This document shows positions 17,763 to 24,898 of a DNA stretch of 64,000 nucleotides, piece by piece. The DNA is from CADEDH01 sp041394285 (GTDB taxonomy: Bacteria; Actinomycetota; Acidimicrobiia; Acidimicrobiales; SZUA-35). A model generated the notes under the pieces. The model searched no databases. It was not told the DNA's origin and worked only from the letters and a program-made list of their open reading frames with translations. A program made the translations under genes and the position numbers. The stretch is from assembly GCA_041394285.1 (NCBI GenBank), contig JAWKIL010000004.1:248001-312000 (forward strand), read 5' to 3'. The first letter of the stretch is position 1. Each line of letters opens with the position of its first letter.

Positions 17763-18485
17763 GTGCTGGCAGTCGAGCAGCTGACGACCCGGTACGGCTC
17801 GCTCACCGCGCTGCACCAGGCCTCGCTCCGGGTCGACGAGGGTGAGCTCATCACCCTCGTCGGCCCGAACGGTGCCGGCAAGACCACCCTGCTGACCACG
17901 ATCGCCGGGCTTCTCCGGCCGGCGGAAGGCAGGGTCACCTTCGATGGCCGGGACGTCACCGGCTGGGACCCGGCCCGCCTGGTGCGGTCCGGGTTGGCGC
18001 TGGTGCCCGAGCGCCGCCGGATCTTCAAGGACCTCACGGTGGCCGAGAACCTGAAGCTGGCCGGGGTGACGGCGTCGGCCGCCGATCGCCGGGAGCGGCT
18101 GGCCCGGCTGCCCGAGGTGTTCCCCATCCTGCGTGACCGATGGACCACCGCCGCCGGCTTCCTGTCGGGCGGGGAGGCCCAACAGCTCGCCGTGGCCCGG
18201 GCCCTCATGAGCGACCCCCGGCTGCTCCTGCTCGACGAGCCCTGCCTGGGCCTGGCCCCCACCATGGTCGACGTGGTGTTCGACCTCCTGGCCGACCTCC
18301 ACCGGCAGGGCCGCACGATCCTGGTGGTGGAGCAACAGGCCCGGCGGGCGCTGGCGATCGCCGATCGGGCCTACGTGCTGCGCACCGGCCGCATCGTGGC
18401 CGAGGGCCCGGCGTCCGAGCTGGCCCAGCGGGCCGACCTGTTCGAGGCCTATGTCGGAGGCAGCACAGTCGGAGGCGGTGCGTGA
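17763..18485 (+). CDS. livF: Branched-chain-type ABC transporter ATPase (LivF-like)
   Basis: A 240-residue ABC ATPase with Walker A GPNGAGKTT (about 38-46), signature LSGGEAQQLAVARAL, Walker B LLLLDEPCLGLAP and a switch His replaced in VVEQQA by the usual Gln of this subfamily. The LivF type is indicated by QLTTRYGSLTALHQ and VPERRRIFKDLTVAENL. GTG 17763 lies 5 bases after the binding-protein gene. It powers import together with the ATPase domain of the fused protein at 19378. Its stop overlaps the next start (GTGA). Confidence 0.92.
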   Translation: MLAVEQLTTRYGSLTALHQASLRVDEGELITLVGPNGAGKTTLLTTIAGLLRPAEGRVTFDGRDVTGWDPARLVRSGLALVPERRRIFKDLTVAENLKLAGVTASAADRRERLARLPEVFPILRDRWTTAAGFLSGGEAQQLAVARALMSDPRLLLLDEPCLGLAPTMVDVVFDLLADLHRQGRTILVVEQQARRALAIADRAYVLRTGRIVAEGPASELAQRADLFEAYVGGSTVGGGA

Positions 18486-19381
18486 CCAGTTTCGTGCAGA
18501 ACCTGATCGACGGGCTGGGCAACGGGTCCACCTACGCCCTCATGGCGGTGGGCGTGTCGCTCATCTTCGGGGTCATGCACCTCGTCAACTTCGCCCACGG
18601 CGAGCTGCTGACGGTGGCCGCCTACATGACCTACTTCCTCCAGAGCCGGGGCGTGAGCTGGTGGATCATCGTGCCGGTGGCGATCGTCGTGGCCATGGTG
18701 ACCTCGATGGGGGTGGAGGCCGTCGCCTTCCGCCGCATCCGCGGCGCCAACCCGTTCACCCTGCTGCTCACGTCGTTCGCCCTGGAGATCCTGAGCCACG
18801 CCTGCTGGAAGCTGTTCGTGGGCTCCGAGCGCAAGCAGTTCGCCAAGCCGGGCTGGGCCTTCAACACCTTCCAGGTGGGCCCGTTCCTGTTCGAGGTGTG
18901 GGACATCGCCGCCATCGTCACCACCATCGTGTGCCTGGCGGCCACGGCCTGGATCCTCCGCAACACCCTGTTCGGCCTGGCCATCCGGGCCTCGGCCGAA
19001 GACTTCGACGCCGCCCGCCTGATGGGGGTGAAGGCCAACCGGGTGATCTCCGGCGCCTTCGCTCTGGCCGGGGTGCTGGCCGGCATCTTCGCCGCCCTCA
19101 GCCTGATGCGCACCGGCCTGGCCGAGCCCCGAATGGGCGCCAACCCGCTCCTGAAGGCGGTGCTGGCCGCCATCATCGGCGGCCTCGGCAGCCTCCAGGG
19201 GGCCGTGGTGGGAGGCCTGGCCCTGGGCGTGGCCGAGGTGTTCGTGCGGGGCTACGTGGGCGACTGGTTCGGCTCCCAGGCCGCCGGCCTCACCGACGGC
19301 CTGGTGTTCGCCCTCATCGCCCTGTTGTTCGTGGTGCGGCCCCAGGGGCTGTTCAACGTGGCCACGGCCGAGCGGGTGTGA
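18482..19381 (+). CDS. livH: Branched-chain-type ABC transporter permease (LivH-like)
   Basis: A 299-residue membrane protein of the LivH type, with about eight hydrophobic segments. Typical sequences are GLGNGSTYALMAVGVSLIFG at the N-terminus, NFAHGELL, the loop ASAEDFDAARLMGV and the end VVRPQGLF. GTG 18482 overlaps the livF stop as GTGA, so translation is coupled; the frame extends further upstream but only antisense-like sequence lies there. It pairs with the fused permease encoded next. Confidence 0.92.
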   Translation: MTSFVQNLIDGLGNGSTYALMAVGVSLIFGVMHLVNFAHGELLTVAAYMTYFLQSRGVSWWIIVPVAIVVAMVTSMGVEAVAFRRIRGANPFTLLLTSFALEILSHACWKLFVGSERKQFAKPGWAFNTFQVGPFLFEVWDIAAIVTTIVCLAATAWILRNTLFGLAIRASAEDFDAARLMGVKANRVISGAFALAGVLAGIFAALSLMRTGLAEPRMGANPLLKAVLAAIIGGLGSLQGAVVGGLALGVAEVFVRGYVGDWFGSQAAGLTDGLVFALIALLFVVRPQGLFNVATAERV

Positions 19382-21237
19382 CCGTGGGCGACACCCCGAC
19401 ATCGTCGTTCCTGCGCCGCACCGCCGCCACCGCCGGCGGCAACCTGGCCCTCGTCGCCGTGGTGCTGGGCGCCGGCATGATCTACGGGCTCGGCGGGTCC
19501 TCGGCCCGCGACGACCTCGTCACCGATGCCCTGATCAACCTGGTCATCGTGATCGGGCTGCAGGTGTTCATCGGCAACACCGGGGTGCTGTCGTTCGGCC
19601 ACCTGGCCTTCGGGTCGATCGCCGCCTACACCTGCGCCCTGCTGGCGGTGCCCGCCACCCGCAAGGAGGTGCTGCTGCCCAATGCCCCGTGGGGCATCCA
19701 GGGGGTGGAGATCAACGTGGTGGTGGCCACCCTGGCCGGTGTGGCCGCCGCCCTCGTGATCGGGGCCCTGCTGGGTCTGGTGATGGCCCGCACCAGCGGG
19801 TTGGCCGCCACCATGATCACCCTGGCGTTCCTGTTCGTCGTCGAAGCGGTGGCCCAGAACTGGATCGACCTCACCAACGGCGCCGGCAGCATCTCGAGCG
19901 TCCCCCGCCTGGAGAGCCGGAGCTGGATCCTGCTGGCGGTGCTGGTGTCGATCGTCGTGGCGGCCGCCTTCCGCCACTCCCCCGTCGGGCGCTTCGCCCA
20001 GGCCGGGCGAGAAGACGAGCTGGCAGCGGGGGCCATGGGGATCGACCTGCGGGTCACCCGGTTCGCCGCCCTGGTGGTGAGCGCCGGGCTGGTGGGCCTG
20101 GGCGGGGCCATGCGGAGCCAGTCGCTGGGCACCGTGAACCCCACCCAGTTCAGCTTCGAGCTGTCGGTGATCGTGCTGGCCATGCTGGTGGTGGGCGGGA
20201 TGCGGACGATCTCGGGCGCCATCGTGGGCACGGTGCTGGTGACGGTGGGCAAGGACCTGTTCCGCTGGCTGGGCGACGGCCCGGGCGGCCTGCCCACGGT
20301 GGAGGGCATGCCCGACTTCTTCCTCGCCGCCCTGCTCCTCGCCGTGCTCCTGACCCGGCCCAGCGGCTTGCTGGGCGACTGGGACGCCGGCCAGCTCCTG
20401 GCCCGCCGACTCGTCCGGAAAGCCGAACCCCCCTCCGAACCCCCCGAAATTAGGCGTCCAAGCGGCGCTGAGCGCAGCTCAGGCTCCTCAGAATCCGGGG
20501 CGGCGCTGGTGGCCGACGGGTTGGGGGTCACGTTCGGCGGGTTCACCGCCGTCGACGCCGTGTCGCTGCGGGTGGAGCCGGGCGAGGTGCGGGGCCTGAT
20601 CGGGCCGAACGGCGCCGGCAAGACCACCTTCGTCAACCTGCTCACCGGCATGGTGCCCCCCAGCCGGGGCACGGCCAGCCTGGGCGGCCGGCCGCTGGCC
20701 GGGGTGCCCCACGCCATCGCCCGCCAGGGCCTGGCCCGCACCTTCCAGAACCTCCGGGTGTTCGCCAACCTGTCGGTTCGGGAGAACGTGGCCGTGTCGG
20801 CCCTGTCTGCCGCCCGGCACCGGGCCGACCGTCCGCCGGTCGACGTCGACGAGCTGCTGGCGGTGAGCGGTCTGGCCGATGTGGCCGACCGGCCGGCGGC
20901 CACCCTCGACTACGGCAACCAGCGGCGCCTGGAGATCGCCCGGGCCGCCGCCCTGCGTCCCGATTTCCTCCTGCTCGACGAGCCCACCTCGGGCATGAGC
21001 GACACCGAGTCGGAAGCCATGATCGGCCACGTGCGCACGGTGGCCGGGCTCGTCGGCGCCGGGGTGCTGGTGATCGACCACGACCTCGGCTTCATCACCA
21101 GCATCTGCGACCGGATCACCGTGCTCGACCAGGGCGAGATCATCGCCGAAGGTACCCCGGCCGAGGTCCGGGCCGATCCCGCCGTCATCGCCGCCTACCT
21201 GGGTTCCCAGGCCGAAGGGGCGGAGGCCGCCAAATGA
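19378..21237 (+). CDS. Fused ABC permease and ATPase (LivM-LivG)
   Basis: A 619-residue fusion. Residues 1 to about 345 are a LivM-type permease (IGLQVFIGNTGVLSFGHLAF, loop QAGREDELAAGAMGIDLRV, TRPSGLLGDWDAGQ). After a Pro/Ser-rich linker (about 345-380, EPPSEPPEIRRPSG) comes a LivG-type ATPase with Walker A GPNGAGKTT, signature LDYGNQRRLEIARA and Walker B LLLDEPTSGMSD. Fusions of these two are known in this family but separate genes are the rule. Start GTG 19378 overlaps the livH stop as GTGA; GTG 19384 is an alternative. A complete importer is thus encoded by four genes. Confidence 0.9.
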   Translation: MTVGDTPTSSFLRRTAATAGGNLALVAVVLGAGMIYGLGGSSARDDLVTDALINLVIVIGLQVFIGNTGVLSFGHLAFGSIAAYTCALLAVPATRKEVLLPNAPWGIQGVEINVVVATLAGVAAALVIGALLGLVMARTSGLAATMITLAFLFVVEAVAQNWIDLTNGAGSISSVPRLESRSWILLAVLVSIVVAAAFRHSPVGRFAQAGREDELAAGAMGIDLRVTRFAALVVSAGLVGLGGAMRSQSLGTVNPTQFSFELSVIVLAMLVVGGMRTISGAIVGTVLVTVGKDLFRWLGDGPGGLPTVEGMPDFFLAALLLAVLLTRPSGLLGDWDAGQLLARRLVRKAEPPSEPPEIRRPSGAERSSGSSESGAALVADGLGVTFGGFTAVDAVSLRVEPGEVRGLIGPNGAGKTTFVNLLTGMVPPSRGTASLGGRPLAGVPHAIARQGLARTFQNLRVFANLSVRENVAVSALSAARHRADRPPVDVDELLAVSGLADVADRPAATLDYGNQRRLEIARAAALRPDFLLLDEPTSGMSDTESEAMIGHVRTVAGLVGAGVLVIDHDLGFITSICDRITVLDQGEIIAEGTPAEVRADPAVIAAYLGSQAEGAEAAK

Positions 21238-21289
21238 AGGCCGCCGAAGGGGCGGACGCCGCCCCTATGAGGGCCGCCGAGGTCCAGGC
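21214..21289. repeat. Direct repeat at the end of the permease/ATPase gene
   Basis: GAAGGGGCGGA followed by GCCGCC occurs twice, 32 bases apart, first inside the last codons of the fused transporter gene and again after its stop. The second copy holds GGGGCGGACGCCGCCCC, which can form a hairpin. It looks like a local duplication of the gene's 3' end. Confidence 0.5.
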
Positions 21290-22291
21290 GTGAGAGCGGT
21301 CGAGCTGCAGGCGGTTGGCGCCGGGCTGGTGGTCACCGACCGGCCCCGGCCGGCCGCTCCCGAGGGCGGCACCGTGATCGACGTGACCGCCTGCGGGGTG
21401 TGCCACTCCGACGTCCACGTGGTCGACGGCGTCTACCCCAGCCCCCTCCCCCTCGTGCTGGGCCACGAGGTCACCGGCGTGCACCCCGAGCTGGGGCCGG
21501 TGATCGTCTACGCCCCCTGGGGCTGCGGCCGGTGCCGGTTCTGCCGGGCCGGGGACGAGATGCTGTGCCCCGACGGGCGGGAGGCCGGCATCTTCGCCGA
21601 CGGCGGCTACGCCGAGGCCATGGCCGTGCCCGACCCCCGCTACCTCCACCCCCTCGACGGGCTCGACCCCGTCACGTCCGCCCCGCTGGCCTGCGGCGGC
21701 CTCACCGCCTTCCGGGCGGTGAAGCACACGCTGCCCACACTGCGGGCGGCCGGCGCCGCGGCCCGGCCACCGAACCGGGTGGTCGTGCTGGGCGTCGGCG
21801 GCCTGGGCCAGTTCGCCGTCCAGTACCTGCGGCTGCTGACCGACGCCGAGGTGGTGGCGGGTGACCCGTCGCCGGCCAAGCAGGCCCGGGCGGTGGAGCT
21901 CGGGGCCGCTCATGCCGGCACCCCCGACGAGCTGGCCGATGATCTCGACGCCCCCGCCACCGTGGTGCTCGACTTCGCCGGGGCCGAGCAGTCGCTGGCC
22001 GCCGCCGCCCGCCTGGTGGCCCGCCAGGGCCTGGTGGTGGTCGTCGGCCTCTACGGCGGGCGCATCCCGTTCGGCCTGGGGGCGGTGCCCCACGAGGCCC
22101 GGTTCATGTCGAGCATCTGGGGCAGCCCGGCCGAGCTCCACGAGCTGCTGGCCCTGGCCCGCCGGGAGCGCATCGAGCACACCGTCGAGGTGATGGCCCT
22201 GGCCGACGCCGAGGAGGCCCACCAGCGCCTGCGCCGGGGTGAGGTGGCCGGCCGCGTGGTCCTCGTCCCCCAACCGCAAGGAGTCGCATGA
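21290..22291 (+). CDS. Zinc-dependent alcohol dehydrogenase (MDR family)
   Basis: A 333-residue medium-chain dehydrogenase. Catalytic zinc ligands are in CGVCHSDVH (Cys about 36) and GHEVTG; structural-zinc-like cysteines are in GCGRCRFC and MLCPDG. The cofactor site is VLGVGGLGQFAVQYLR. It oxidises an alcohol or reduces an aldehyde with NAD(P). GTG 21290 lies 52 bases after the transporter gene, and its end overlaps the next start (ATGA), so it belongs to the same operon. The substrate is presumably an intermediate of the imported compound. Confidence 0.85.
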   Translation: MRAVELQAVGAGLVVTDRPRPAAPEGGTVIDVTACGVCHSDVHVVDGVYPSPLPLVLGHEVTGVHPELGPVIVYAPWGCGRCRFCRAGDEMLCPDGREAGIFADGGYAEAMAVPDPRYLHPLDGLDPVTSAPLACGGLTAFRAVKHTLPTLRAAGAAARPPNRVVVLGVGGLGQFAVQYLRLLTDAEVVAGDPSPAKQARAVELGAAHAGTPDELADDLDAPATVVLDFAGAEQSLAAAARLVARQGLVVVVGLYGGRIPFGLGAVPHEARFMSSIWGSPAELHELLALARRERIEHTVEVMALADAEEAHQRLRRGEVAGRVVLVPQPQGVA

Positions 22292-23616
22292 TGACCGCTG
22301 GCGATCCCGATCACATCGCCCGCCTCGTTTCGGAGCACGCCATCCACACGGTGGAGGTGGCGGTGGCCGACACCTACGGCCACCTGCGGGGCAAGCGGGT
22401 GCCGGCCGACCGGTTCCTGCGATCGGTGGCCGCCGGCGGGGTGCACATCGCCGACGCCATCTTCGTGTTCGACCTCCACTGCGACATCGTCGACAGCCCG
22501 TTCATCAACATGGGCACCGGCTTCCTGGACTGTCACCTCCACCCCGACCTGTCGACGTTCCGGGTGCTCCCCCACCGCCCGGGCTACGGGCTGGTGTTCG
22601 CCGACGCCCTCGACACCACCGGAGCCCCCCACCCCCTGGCCCCCCGCACCGTGCTGGCCCGCCAGGTGGAGCGGCTGGCGGCGCTGGGCCACTCGGCGGT
22701 GGTGGCCACCGAGCTCGAGTGCTACATCTGCACCGACGACTGGCGGCCCATCCAGAGCCACGTGCAGTACAGCTCGCTGACCGACGCCCCGGCCCTGGAG
22801 GACCTGGTGGTGGACATGCGCCACGGGCTCGTGGGGGCCGGCATCCCGCTCGAGTCGTCGAACCCGGAGTACGGGCCGGGCCAGCTGGAGATCAACGTCG
22901 GCCCGGCCGACCCGCTGCGCACGGCCGACAACACCGCCCTGTTCAAGTCGATCATCAAGGAGATCGCCAACCGGCGCGGGTTGCGGGCCACGTTCATGCC
23001 CAAGCCGTGGGCCGACCAGTCGGGCTCCGGCATGCACATCCATTCCAGCCTGGGGCACCCCGAGGCGGGTGGGAACCACTTCGCCGATGCCGAGGGCCAC
23101 CCCAACGAGCTGATGGCGGCCTGGGTGGGCGGCCTGCTGGCCAACGCCCCGGCCATGAGCCTGGTCATGATCCCCACCCCCAACGGCTACAAGCGGGTGC
23201 GGCCCTACACCTTTGCGCCCACCCACGTGCACTGGGGCGACGACAACCGCACCGTGCTGGCCCGCCTCACGATGGGGGCCGGCCCCGCCAACCGGGTGGA
23301 GTTCCGCTCGGCCGGGGCCGACGCCAACCCCTACCTGGCCATCGCCGCCGTGCTGGCCGCCGGCTGCGACGGTCTGGAGCAGGGCCACCCGTTGCCGCCC
23401 AAGGCCGAGGGCGACCAGTACACCGACCCCGCCGGCCACGCCCCCCTGCCCCTCACCATCGAGGCCGCCATCGGCGCCTATCGGGACAGCCCGCTGGCCG
23501 GCGCCCTGGGGGCCGAGTTCAGCCGGAACTTCGTGGGGATGGCCGAGACCGAAGCGGCCCGCTACGCCGACGCCGTGAGCGACTGGGAGCGCCAGCGCTA
23601 CCTGGAGTTCTCATGA
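22288..23616 (+). CDS. Glutamine-synthetase-like ATP-dependent ligase (possible gamma-glutamyl-amine ligase)
   Basis: A 442-residue member of the glutamine synthetase superfamily with the metal and substrate motifs intact: ATELECY, EYGPGQLEINVGPAD, FMPKPWADQSGSGMHIHSS, NGYKRVRPY, NRTVLARL, RVEFRSAGADANPYLA. The short N-terminal domain (VEVAVADTYGHLRGKRVP) and absence of the adenylylation-loop region resemble PuuA/GlnA3-type enzymes, which join glutamate to amines other than ammonia, rather than housekeeping enzymes. It overlaps the alcohol dehydrogenase gene by ATGA and is followed 10 bases later by a P450 gene. In this operon a role in gamma-glutamylation of an imported or derived amine is a reasonable inference; the amine is unknown. 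Confidence 0.82.
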   Translation: MMTAGDPDHIARLVSEHAIHTVEVAVADTYGHLRGKRVPADRFLRSVAAGGVHIADAIFVFDLHCDIVDSPFINMGTGFLDCHLHPDLSTFRVLPHRPGYGLVFADALDTTGAPHPLAPRTVLARQVERLAALGHSAVVATELECYICTDDWRPIQSHVQYSSLTDAPALEDLVVDMRHGLVGAGIPLESSNPEYGPGQLEINVGPADPLRTADNTALFKSIIKEIANRRGLRATFMPKPWADQSGSGMHIHSSLGHPEAGGNHFADAEGHPNELMAAWVGGLLANAPAMSLVMIPTPNGYKRVRPYTFAPTHVHWGDDNRTVLARLTMGAGPANRVEFRSAGADANPYLAIAAVLAAGCDGLEQGHPLPPKAEGDQYTDPAGHAPLPLTIEAAIGAYRDSPLAGALGAEFSRNFVGMAETEAARYADAVSDWERQRYLEFS

Positions 23617-23626
23617 GCGAGCTCTC

Positions 23627-24898
23627 GTGAGCTCCCGGTCTGAGGGGGCGGCCGCCGCCCTGGACCCCATCGTCGACCCCGCCGTGTACGAGGCCGGCGG
23701 CATCCCCCACGACGCGTTCGCCGCCCTGCGGGCCGACGAGCCCGTGCACTGGACCCCGTGGGCCAACACCCGGGGCGGGTTCTGGTCGGTCACCCGCCAT
23801 CCCGACGTGTACGCCGTGAGCCGCAACGCCGCCACCTTCGGCAACGGTGAGTTCACCAACCTGTTCGAGCTGTCCGACGAGGCCAAGGCGGCCCGGCGGT
23901 CGATCATCGACTCCGACGCACCCCTGCACACCCGGCTGCGGCGCCTGGTGCTGCCCCCGTTCACCACCCGCAAGGTGCCCGATTACGACGCCGCCACCCG
24001 GGCCATCGCCGCCCGACTGCTCGACAGCGCGGTCGAGGCCGGGCCCACCGACCTGGTGGCGGCGCTCACCGAGCCCCTGCCCATCCAGGTGTTCGTGAAC
24101 ATCCTGGGGGTGCCGCCAGAAGACGCCGACTACATGGTGGAGCTGTCGAACCAGCTGGTGGAGGGCACGGCCCACCGGGAGCCGGTGGACCCCGGGGCCT
24201 ACGGCAACACCACCCCGCTCGAGCTGTTGCCGTTCAACAGCCCGGCCAGCTGGGCGCTGTTCGAGTACGGCCGCCAGCTCGGCGAGCGGCGCCGGGCCGA
24301 GCCGGCCGACGACCTGGTGACCACGCTGGTGCAGGCCGAGGTCGACGGCGACCGGCTCACCGACGCCGAGTTCTGCAACTTCTTCCAGCTGCTGGTCTTC
24401 GCCGGCAACGAGACCACCCGCACCGCCCTGTCGCACGGCCTGCTGGCCTTCATGCAGCACCCCGACCAGCTGGAGCGGCTCCACGCCGATCCGTCGCTGA
24501 TCCCGACGGCGGTGGAGGAGGTCATCCGCTGGGCCACCCCGGTGCTCCACATGCGGCGCACCGCCACCGCCGACACCGCCCTGCACGGCACCCCGATCGC
24601 AGCCGGCGACTGGGTGGTGCTGTGGTACGCCTCGTCCAACTTCGACGGCACGGTGCTGGCCGACCCGATGCGGTTCGACGTGGGCCGCCCGGTCAACCCC
24701 AACCACCAGTCGTTCGGCGGCTACGGCCCCCACCACTGCCTGGGCGCCCACCTGGCCCGCCTGGAGATCAAGGTGGTGCTGGAAGAGATCGTGGCCCGGG
24801 GCCTGCGGGTGGAGCCGACCGGCGAGCCGGTGGTGCGGGTGCCGTCGAACTTCGTCCACGGCATCCTGCGCCTCCCCGGGCGGCTCGTCGCCCCCTAG
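23627..24898 (+). CDS. Cytochrome P450
   Basis: A 423-residue soluble bacterial P450. I-helix AGNETTR (about 259-265), EEVIRW (ExxR) and heme loop FGGYGPHHCLGAHLAR with Cys near 371 are present. The Phe one place earlier than the general pattern matches the CYP124/125/142 clade, members of which hydroxylate methyl-branched lipids and sterol side chains; this is family resemblance, not substrate proof. It needs ferredoxin and reductase partners, which are not encoded next to it. GTG 23627 lies 10 bases after the ligase gene. Last gene of the operon; its end overlaps the convergent molybdopterin gene by 4 bases with no room for a terminator. Confidence 0.93.
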   Translation: MSSRSEGAAAALDPIVDPAVYEAGGIPHDAFAALRADEPVHWTPWANTRGGFWSVTRHPDVYAVSRNAATFGNGEFTNLFELSDEAKAARRSIIDSDAPLHTRLRRLVLPPFTTRKVPDYDAATRAIAARLLDSAVEAGPTDLVAALTEPLPIQVFVNILGVPPEDADYMVELSNQLVEGTAHREPVDPGAYGNTTPLELLPFNSPASWALFEYGRQLGERRRAEPADDLVTTLVQAEVDGDRLTDAEFCNFFQLLVFAGNETTRTALSHGLLAFMQHPDQLERLHADPSLIPTAVEEVIRWATPVLHMRRTATADTALHGTPIAAGDWVVLWYASSNFDGTVLADPMRFDVGRPVNPNHQSFGGYGPHHCLGAHLARLEIKVVLEEIVARGLRVEPTGEPVVRVPSNFVHGILRLPGRLVAP

